A DNA stretch of 64,000 nucleotides. Source: Carya illinoinensis (taxonomy: Eukaryota; Streptophyta; Magnoliopsida; Fagales; Juglandaceae). The stretch is from contig NC_056753.1 in assembly GCF_018687715.1 (NCBI RefSeq), forward strand, positions 14,687,501 to 14,751,500, given 5' to 3'. How positions within the stretch are numbered: the stretch's first letter is position 1; every line of letters begins with the position of its first letter. Made by a program: the position numbers and the translations under genes. Under the pieces are notes generated by a model, which saw only the letters and a program-made list of their open reading frames with translations, did no database searches and was not told the DNA's origin. Shown here one piece after another: positions 57,531 through 64,000 of the stretch.

Positions 57531-58741
57531 TGTGAACCCGAGAAATTGGAATCTCTTGAACCAATAATCAATTTGAAAAACTTACCCAAGAAAGCCAAAC
57601 TCAAGTCAATAGATGGAAGAATCTAGACCCGTTGAGGAACTCGTTTCAAGAACCTAGATTATATTAAAATCTAAACCCATTGAAAAACCCGTCTCAAGAA
57701 CCCAGATTACAAAGGAGGAACACCACAAAAGTTGAGTTGAGTTTACCTCCTCTTGTTATTCATTGAACATTTGAACTTATCAAAGGTAAATCACAACCTT
57801 TGTGGCATTCTTCCTTTGTAATCTGGGTTCTTGAGATGCGTTCTTCAACGGGTCTAGATTTTAATAATCTAGGTTCTTGAAATGAGTTCCTCAACGAGTC
57901 TAGATTCTTCCATCTATTGAAATCGGTTTAAGAACCTAGATTATATTAAAATCTAGACCCGTTGAAGAACCCATCTCAAGAACCCAGATTATATATGAGA
58001 AACGCCACAAATGTTATGATTTACCTTTGATAAGTTCAAATGTTTAATGAAGAATAAGAAAATATAAACTCAACTTACAATGAATAAAATTCATCAATTT
58101 CATAAACTTTCATATATTTGTTAAAATGAGGCTATAAAGAGTATTCAAACTAAAACCTCACAAAACTCTAGGTAAAATAAAGCCCAATCTTTTAAAAATT
58201 CTCTTGAATAGCGCAGCTATAGTAACCATGAATAGTGCCACGCTACAGTACCTTTTCCCTAAACAAGATAAAACCCTAAACTAAAAAATTAAGAATCTTT
58301 CCCAAAATATCCTTGGGCTAAATACAAGGCATTCCCTAAAGAAACCCTAGCTGAAAATTAAAACAGTCCCTAAACTACTCTTAAAAACTTCTCTTGAAAC
58401 CCCAATTCATAAAACATAAAACATATGTGTGGGTTGGACATCCTCCAAGCCCAATTATCCTAGATTAATTCCTATTACTAATAAAATAAGGCATTTTAGT
58501 GAAATAAACAAGTCCAAGGCTTTCAATAACAATAGACCCAAGTCATGTCTTCCATAACTTGTTGTATCATATGAATGAAAATGGATTTTCTTCCTTTAAG
58601 CCTATCTTGCTAGACACATCCTAAGTGGATTGCATCAATCTTTGCATTGTTTCCTTGATCTTCTTAGCTCTTGATCTTACGATTGCCCCATCTGAAACTT
58701 GCAAAAGATTTTTACAACTTGGTCCACCTTGGTTCCCATCA
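57531..58741 (-). mobile_element. Family B LTR, antisense, with internal inverted segments
   Basis: On the + strand it begins TGTGAACCC (complement of the LTR end) and finishes GGTTCCCATCA (complement of the LTR start TGATGGGAACC). This agrees with 62429 onward. The block AATCTAGACCCGTTGAAGAAC...CAAGAACCCAGATTA occurs twice in antisense and once in sense (57776-57905), so part is inverted. No matching TSD is seen. Confidence 0.72.
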
Positions 58742-58963
58742 ATTGTGGTGGTGGTGGTGATGGTGAGGTTGGTAATGGTTGCAGTGGCGATGGCGAACAA
58801 ATTGTGAGGACTGACATCCAATTTGTGGATGGAAGGAGTCGGAATACTCATACCTTTTGGTTAGCAAAAGCTTCATAAATATATTTTTGGTTAACTGTTT
58901 ATTTTCGAGTCGGGTTAGAATACCTTATTTTGGATCGATTTGGGTCGGATGAACAACCTCCAT

Positions 58964-59224
58964 ATGCATCTCATAGTTCTGTAGGCTTTTATACAAGTAC
59001 TCGTGTGAATGAGTTAGTTGTTTTTTGTTGAACAACTGAAGGGTATTATTGTAACTATCTATTTGTAAGTAAGGCTAAAATAGACTTAACACTCTATTAA
59101 TGAGCATGTGTCCTGCACATAGACTTATTCTCTACAAAGCCTTATACAAGTCTACTAATACACCTGAATGAACATAACAGCTTCACTATCATTCTCCATT
59201 CTTCTGCACTTTACCATCATAACA
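58964..59224 (-). repeat. Chromovirus left LTR, second piece
   Basis: ATGCATCTCATAGTTCTGTAGGC onward aligns to 62185-62428. It includes GAAGGGTATTATTGTAACTATC and GTGTCCTGCACATAGAC, and ends CATCATAACA beside the polypurine tract. It completes the LTR begun at 51862. Confidence 0.88.
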
Positions 59225-59235
59225 ATTCCCTCCCT

Positions 59236-59706
59236 TCAAAAGACCTTGCCCACAAGATCAGGATACTGAAATCTAAGCTGCTCCATTGGTACCCATGAAG
59301 AATCTTCCTCAGCAGCTCCACTCCACTTCACAAGCAACTCAATGAAGGTTTGATTGTTGATAGGTGTCATTCTTCTCTCTAAAATAGATTCTGGTTCCAC
59401 TCTAGCATGTCCATGAGCATTAGCAGAGGGAATTAAAAGAGACACATTTACATCAAACCCCACACATTTCTTAAGTCTGGAGACATGAAAAACTGGGTGC
59501 ACCACCGCATTTGTGGGCAATTCCAGCTTGTAAGCAACTTCATCAATTCTCTCAAGAACTTTAAATGGCCCACAAAATCTAGGAGCCAACTTAGGAGAAG
59601 CATTGGCTGCAACACTTCTTTGCCTATACTTCTGCAACTTTAAGTAGACCATATCCCCCACATCGAAATGTCTCTCAATATTCTTGTTATCATAATATTG
59701 CTTCAT
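59236..59706 (-). pseudogene. Integrase C-terminus with chromodomain
   Basis: The frame begins MKQYYDNKNIERHFDVGDMV, the post-core part of Ty3 integrase, and continues with FCGPFKVLERIDEVAYKLELP and VHPVFHVSRLKKC. Near residue 110 a chromodomain begins (ILERRMTPINNQ, FIELLVKWSGAAEEDSSWVP). Chromodomains in this place define chromoviruses and are thought to steer integration to modified histones. This 157-codon frame ends at a normal-looking stop just inside the polypurine tract. Confidence 0.9.
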
Positions 59707-59749
59707 TCTAGACTAAGTAGCCAGTAGGTTCTTCTTAAGAATTGCCAAA

Positions 59750-60501
59750 ATTTCATCCCTCTATTTGAGCTCAGAATCCACAACATGATTCTGTGTTGTA
59801 CCAACTACATATTGCAACTACGAAGGAGGTGGTCTTTGAAAGCCTTAAAGGAGTGATTCTTGTAGAAGAATGAGTAGAAGTATTGTACCAATACTCTGCC
59901 CAAGGTAGCCAATGAACCCACTGTTTTGGTCTCTCAAATACAAAACACCTCAAATATTGTTGTACTGCTTATTCACTATCTCAGTTTGACCATCAAATTG
60001 AGGATGGTAAGCTAAGGTAAAATTCAACTTTGTGCCATGTAATCTATAAATTTCCTTCCAAAAACTGCTAGTGAACACTACATCCCTATTCGTCACAATG
60101 GTAGTGGGCATCCTATGCAAATTGAAAACATGATTAATGAACAACTGAGCAATTGTAGCAACTGTATCAGGATGAGATAATGGCAAGAAATGAGCATACT
60201 TAGTAAACCTATCCACCACCACAAAGATTATAGTAAAACCCTTTGATGATGGTAACGCCTCAATGAAATCCATGGAGATATCACTCCATGAAGAAGTTGG
60301 TATTGGCAATGGCTGGTTTAGCCCTCTGCAAGGATTTTTGATACCCGGAATGGCCTCCCATAGCACTATTGTGAACAAAATGGAGAATCTAATGTTTAAG
60401 TGGAGATGTAGCAGACAAAAACAACCTCCTTTTCTTGAACAACAAGCCATTCTTAACCTCGAATTTAGTATTAGACAAAGAACCCTGCTACAGCTTCCCA
60501 C
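59750..60501 (-). pseudogene. Chromovirus integrase core
   Basis: The frame 60501-59950 has WSDISMDFIEALPSSKGF, VVVDRFTKYAHFLPL, VTNRDVVFTSSFW and AYHPQFDGQTEIVNK, giving the D-D-E residues. The usual VSDRDPVF is VTNRDVVF, where the second catalytic Asp position is partly altered (SD to TN; D retained one step later). A further piece (59953-59771) carries the WVHWLPWAEYWYNTSTHSS block. Upstream the zinc finger is unreadable. Confidence 0.85.
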
Positions 60502-60559
60502 AAACCTCAGATATTTCCTTATCCAACAAATAAGAGGACTTTAATTCTTCTAATCAAAT

Positions 60560-61811
60560 GGGATCCAGAACTATTATAGCAGCCAAGACAGCATCTAATT
60601 CAGACCCTTCCTCTATTCTAAGCAAAGCATCAGTAGCCACATTATCCTTACCCTTCTTGTATTCAATCTTGAAATCATAACCAAGAAGCTTGCTAATCCA
60701 TTTATGTTGTGAGGGTGTTCTAATTTTCTACTCTAGCAGAAACTTCAAACTTTTTCTAGCCTAATTTAATCACAAAAGTGCCTCCAAGTAAATAAGGCCT
60801 CTATTTTTTAACAGCCAATATCAATGCCAGTAACTCCTTTTCATAGGTAGACAAATCTAATGCCTTCCCCTTCAAAGCTTGACTCAAATAAGCCAAAGGC
60901 TTCCCATCTTGCATTAACACAGGACCCACTCATTTACCACATCCATCACATTCAATCAATAATTCTTTAGAAAATATAGGCATAGCTAACACAAGAGGAT
61001 TAGTCACAGCCAACTTTAAGGCCTCAAATGCCTTAGAAGCTTCAGGTCCCCATAAAAAGGAATCCTTCCTTAGCAATTCAGTCAGTGGTCTAGCTATTAT
61101 ACCATATCCTTTAACAAATTCTTTAATAACCAGTTAGTCCAAGGAAACCCCTTAAGGACTTAATGGTTTTAGGCAATGGCCACTCAATCATGGCCTTAAT
61201 TTTAGAGGGATCTGCTTTAACACCCTTCTTAGAGACCAACTTGCCTAAGTAATCAATCTCCTCACAACCAAAATGACACTTACTCCTCTTAGTTAATAAT
61301 GTGTTTGCTAAGGTATCCAACACCAAGGATAAGTGCTGTAAATGGTCCTCCTTAGTCTTGCTATAGACAAGAATGTCATGAAAAAACTATGACAAATTTT
61401 CTAAGGAAATGCTGAAATACCTCATTCATGAGGCTTTAAAAGTTGCTAGAGCATTGGTTAAGCTAAAAGGCATAATCAAAAACTCATAATGCCCATGATG
61501 TGTTTTGAAAGCTTCTTCTCTATATCCTCTTCCCTTACTCTGATTTGATGGTACTCTCATCTCAGATCTAACTTTGAGAAAATTGTGGCCCCAAATAGTT
61601 CATCCAAAAGCTCATCTTGGAACCAAACTAAGGCACTTCCCTCCATATAGAAAGAGGACATCAGAATCTTTTGACCATTTGGCATAGGATCCAAGGCAAA
61701 ATAATGGTTAGCCTTGTAAACCCATCCTGTTGGGTTCTCCCCATCAAACCTAGGATACTCCTCCCGAGACTTCAAAGTTCTCGGTGTTGAAGACTTCCTC
61801 ATGCATGCCAT
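60560..61811 (-). pseudogene. gag joined to RT palm and RNase H by a large deletion
   Basis: The frame starting at 61811 runs through gag capsid motifs (YPRFDGENPTGWVYKANHYF, then EGSALVWFQD). It then continues directly with ELLDELFGATIFSKLDLR, which is the RT palm. Zinc knuckle, protease and the RT N-terminus are missing. The catalytic block near 61380 reads FFHDILVYS, with His instead of the first Asp, and a stop before it. RT continues at 61326-61123 (CEEIDYLGKLVS, IKSLRGFLGLTGY). RNase H remnants with many stops run to about 60560. Confidence 0.85.
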
Positions 61812-62022
61812 TCACATTTCCACTTCCATTTCTTGAACCAATTCTTTCTCCATTAACAACATCTAACAACAAATCCATCTTAGTACTTAGTTCTTCTAAA
61901 GCACCTTGATGGTCTTCAGCTCTCTTTTGCTGATCTTCAACCCTCTTCTACTGTTTTTCTTGTGATTGCCTCAACCCCAAAATCAACTTTTCTAAATCTT
62001 TGTATCTTGAACCCTCTACCAT
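61812..62022 (-). pseudogene. Chromovirus gag N-terminus
   Basis: An ATG at 62022 on the minus strand starts MVEGSRYKDLEKLILGLRQ, a coiled coil with a TAA after SQEKQ. It continues through EDQQKRAEDHQGALEEL and MDLLLDVVNG. A frameshift near 61770 links it to the next frame. The start lies about 50 bases after the LTR and primer-binding site, as expected for gag. Confidence 0.7.
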
Positions 62023-62072
62023 CTTCAACCCAACAATTTCACAAACAAGAATCGACTGCTTTGAAGCCACTT

Positions 62073-62428
62073 TGTTACAAACTCCTAGTAACTCAAGTAA
62101 GGAAACAAGAAAGAACATGAAATCACACCAATCTGATCATTCAAGGGATCAGAACCTCCAAGAAAATGATTCTTTATTTAGACTTTCCATATGCATCTCA
62201 TAGTTTCATAGGCTTTTATACAAGTACTCATGTGAAAGTGTTAGTTGTTTTCTGTTAACAACTGAAGGGTATTATTGTAACTATCTATCTGTAAGTAAGG
62301 CTAAAATAGACTTAACACTCTATGAATGAGTACGTGTCCTGCACATGGACTTATTCTCTACAAGTCCTTATACAAGTCTACTAATACAACTCGATGAACA
62401 TAATAGCTTCAATATAATTCTCCATTCT
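62073..62428 (-). repeat. Chromovirus right (5') LTR, outer end lost
   Basis: TGTTACAAACTCC at 62073 to CTCCATTCTT at 62428 aligns to the split left LTR. The final bases of the left copy (CTGCACTTTACCATCATAACA) are replaced by the family B LTR start. It is about 355 bp against about 368 bp for the left copy. Confidence 0.88.
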
Positions 62429-62804
62429 TGATGGGCCCCAAGGCGGACTAAGTCTTAAGGATCAATTACAAAATCGAGAGCTAAGAAGAGTAAGGAAGCA
62501 ATGCAATGATAGATGCAATCCACTTGGAAGACATGACTTGGGCCAATTGTTATTGAAGGCCATGGACTTATTTATTTCATTAAAAGGGCTTATTTTATTA
62601 GTCATAGGAATTAATTTAGAATAATTGGGTTTGGAAGATGTTCAGCCCACACGTCTTATTTCTAATGAACTAGGGCTTTTGGGAAGGTCTTGTATTTTGG
62701 CCAATAGCTTATTATTCTCTATCCATAGATTTGAGTTTGGCTTTCTTGAGTTTGTTTTTCCAATATTGTTGTTGGGTCTCAAAGTGAGTCGATTGGGGTT
62801 CACA
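62429..62804 (+). repeat. Family B 5' LTR
   Basis: It starts TGATGGGCCCCAAGGCGGAC and ends GGGGTTCACA, followed by a primer-binding site. Compared with 57531-58741 and 17343-19962 it lacks several hundred bases in the middle (junction near 62706). It probably inserted in the chromovirus LTR; the second side is beyond the window. Confidence 0.8.
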
Positions 62805-62809
62805 TCATT

Positions 62810-62823
62810 TGGTATTCAGAGCT
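62810..62823 (+). other. Primer-binding site for initiator tRNA-Met, one base extra
   Basis: TGGTATTCAGAGCT lies 5 bases after the LTR. It matches the usual TGGTATCAGAGCT with one inserted T, and would pair with the 3' end of initiator methionine tRNA to prime reverse transcription. Confidence 0.75.
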
Positions 62824-63573
62824 CAGTTTCCATTCAGGTCTGATTCTATATTTTATTTATTGCATCTTTAATTCTAGGGCTTCATTGTTCTAGGGTTGCA
62901 AAAAAAAGAATTCAGTTTTCCTAGGGCTGCCAAATTACTCTATCATTTTGGTTTCATGTTCATCATCATAGGGTGGCTAAATTCCTTATTTGAGGGCTGC
63001 CAAAATTTGCATCATCTAGGGTTTGAAATTTCTAGTGTTTCTTGCATCTCTAAGTTTGTTAATTGCTTGGAGTGTCATTTCATCGATTCTCTTCTATTCC
63101 TGTCAATTTCGTGTGTTTGAATTCAATTATTTTATTTTCACAATTGAATATTGCTATTTGTTATTGAATTGGTGAGAAAATAAAAGAAAATAAAAAAAAT
63201 CCGAATTTTTATTTTTATTTTACTGAGCCTTATCATCAAAAGGGCTGCATACATCATTATAATTGGTATCTTGTCTTATAGTTACCATTCCATTCCTATA
63301 ATTCCCTTGATTCTCTTGTTGTTTTATTCATTCTGTGTTTCTCTTCTTCTTAGTTTCTTGGACCTAATTACTAGTTGAAATAAAATAAGGTTGTATTGTC
63401 TTGATTAAGTTCAATTAGTTCTTCAAGAACTTGAGTGGAAAAACTCTTGAGGTAAAAGGAAAGAGAGTGTGAGATTATTATTGGAAAAAAGCCAATTAAG
63501 AATAAAGCACGAGTGGAGTGCCATTATTCGAGTGTGAGGTCTTTTTTCCACTAACATTCTTTTTGTGCAGAGC
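62824..63573 (+). other. Family B untranslated leader
   Basis: This is a non-coding leader between primer site and gag, aligned with 19260-19828 and with the antisense 17640-18260. It contains TTCTAGGGCTTCATTGTTCTAGGG and an A/T-rich tract near 63175-63230. The short frames here are not conserved in the other copies. Confidence 0.7.
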
Positions 63574-63886
63574 ATATGATGTCTCATAAAATGACTCATC
63601 ACCAAAGGGGATGGTAGATAACTAATCCTTTGTGTTGCAGTCCATGCAACAGAAGTTTGAACGGTTGAATTTGGCTTTGGGGGAAGTGAGGGATAGGATA
63701 GATCAACGACGTGTGGTAATTAGAAATCTGCAAGGTGAGAGAGATAGGAGGAGTCATGAGCCTAGTATTGAGAATAGGTATGATAATAATGAAGAGTATG
63801 GTGAGTCTCTTGTTGTCAAGCATGCCCTTAATACACAAATTAAAATAGATGAAACAGAGCAACAGAGAGAACATTTTTCATACTAG
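63574..63886 (+). pseudogene. Family B gag, internally deleted
   Basis: The start region (ATGTCTCATAAAATG) corresponds to the minus-strand gag start at 17639. The readable frame 63632-63886 has MQQKFERLNLALGEVRDRID, an arginine-rich stretch, and NNEEYGESLVVKHALNTQIK. The final part normally lies close to protease, so the capsid and zinc knuckle appear to be missing between EEYGE and the basic N-terminus. A frameshift in the T tract near 63870 leads to a stop. Confidence 0.7.
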
Positions 63887-64000
63887 ATGCCACATCAACA
63901 ATAAGGTATGTAGTATGATCATTGATGGAGGGAGTTGTATTAATTTGTCTAGCACTACTTTAGTTGAGAAATTAAATTTACCTACCTTGAAACACCCTAG
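63887..64000 (+). pseudogene. Family B protease, start only
   Basis: In the frame shifted by one, the sequence reads FHTRCHINNKVCSMIIDGGS, then CINLSSTTLVEKL and LPTLKHP at the window edge. IIDGGSC is the aspartic protease active site form found in plant Ty3 elements (D-G in place of the common D-S/T-G). It continues past the window. Confidence 0.8.

Larger units (their letters stand above)
51969..58958. mobile_element. 7-kb composite insertion with hAT-like ends carrying coding-like sequence
   Basis: It splits the chromovirus left LTR with TCCAT on both sides (51964-51968 and 58959-58963). The left end starts TAGGGCTGTACAGATTAACC, and the complement of the right end reads GAGGTTGTTCATCCGACCC. 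Both resemble the TAGGGGTGTTCATCC ends of plant hAT-type non-autonomous elements, though hAT elements normally make 8-bp duplications and only five of eight bases match here. Inside are a 57-bp triple repeat, an unrecognised coding-like stretch, a 4.7-kb LTR-type insertion and a family B LTR. A gene-fragment-carrying (Pack-type) element is one reading. Confidence 0.6.
51862..62428 (-). mobile_element. Chromovirus-type Ty3/gypsy element, minus strand, internally deleted
   Basis: Two LTR copies bracket minus-strand gag-pol remnants. The left LTR is split (51862-51968 and 58964-59224). The right LTR is 62073-62428. The polypurine tract is the complement of ATTCCCTCCCTTC (59225-59237), next to an LTR end of CATCATAACA on the + strand. 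The primer-binding region beside the right LTR is degraded (AAGTGGCTTCAAAGC on the minus strand, against the usual TGGTATCAGAGC). The internal region is only about 2.85 kb because gag is joined directly to the RT palm. The right LTR lacks about 20 terminal bases where family B begins (62429). Confidence 0.85.

Noticed and set aside
58625..58851. Short open frames with GTGGTGGTGG repeats
   Set aside because: Antisense family B LTR followed by a simple repeat. The stretch 58742-58865 could belong to the captured coding sequence, but nothing ties it to that frame reliably.

Overview
The window looks like nuclear DNA of a dicot plant, probably a woody one. It holds one multi-exon protein gene with GT-AG introns and is otherwise dominated by plant transposable elements: Ty3/gypsy and Ty1/copia LTR retrotransposons, LINEs, tRNA-derived SINEs and MITEs. 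Base composition is AT-rich. Nothing in the sequence fixes the species.

Layout. (1) 1-6100 is the 3' half of an Athila/Tat-type Ty3 element on the + strand (reverse transcriptase, RNase H, integrase, 3' LTR), inserted in the gag of a copia element. (2) 6101-17342 is that copia element: decayed gag-pol, an antisense coiled-coil reading frame, and a 3' LTR split by an insertion (12126-16964) that is itself split by a solo LTR (13500-15518). The copia element in turn interrupts a minus-strand Ty3 element, here called family B (17343-19962), which carries a large inverted duplication of its own LTR. (3) 19963-25975 is AT-rich intergenic DNA with one solo LTR (22740-25068). (4) 25976-32906 is an old + strand LINE, broken by a MITE and by a nearly full-length minus-strand LINE (27147-32825) flanked by a perfect 15-bp target duplication. 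(5) 32907-37300 is AT-rich intergenic DNA with MITE-like repeats. (6) 38269-50454 is the only convincing host gene: a four-exon DUF936-family protein of 749 residues whose third intron is 9.2 kb and filled with LINE, SINE, MITE and solo-LTR insertions. (7) 51862-62428 is a minus-strand chromovirus-type Ty3 element with a gag-to-RT deletion. Its left LTR is split by a 7-kb insertion (51969-58958) with hAT-like ends. That insertion carries an unrecognised protein-coding-like stretch broken by a 4.7-kb LTR-type insertion, plus a family B LTR. (8) 62429-64000 is the 5' end of another family B element on the + strand, inserted in the chromovirus LTR.

Almost every retroelement reading frame is broken by stops, frameshifts or deletions, so the elements are fossils. 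The order of insertion can be read from the target-site duplications (TSDs). The DUF936 gene looks intact and functional: all coding exons join in frame and all splice sites are canonical. Family and domain names come from recognised motifs; no database search was possible.
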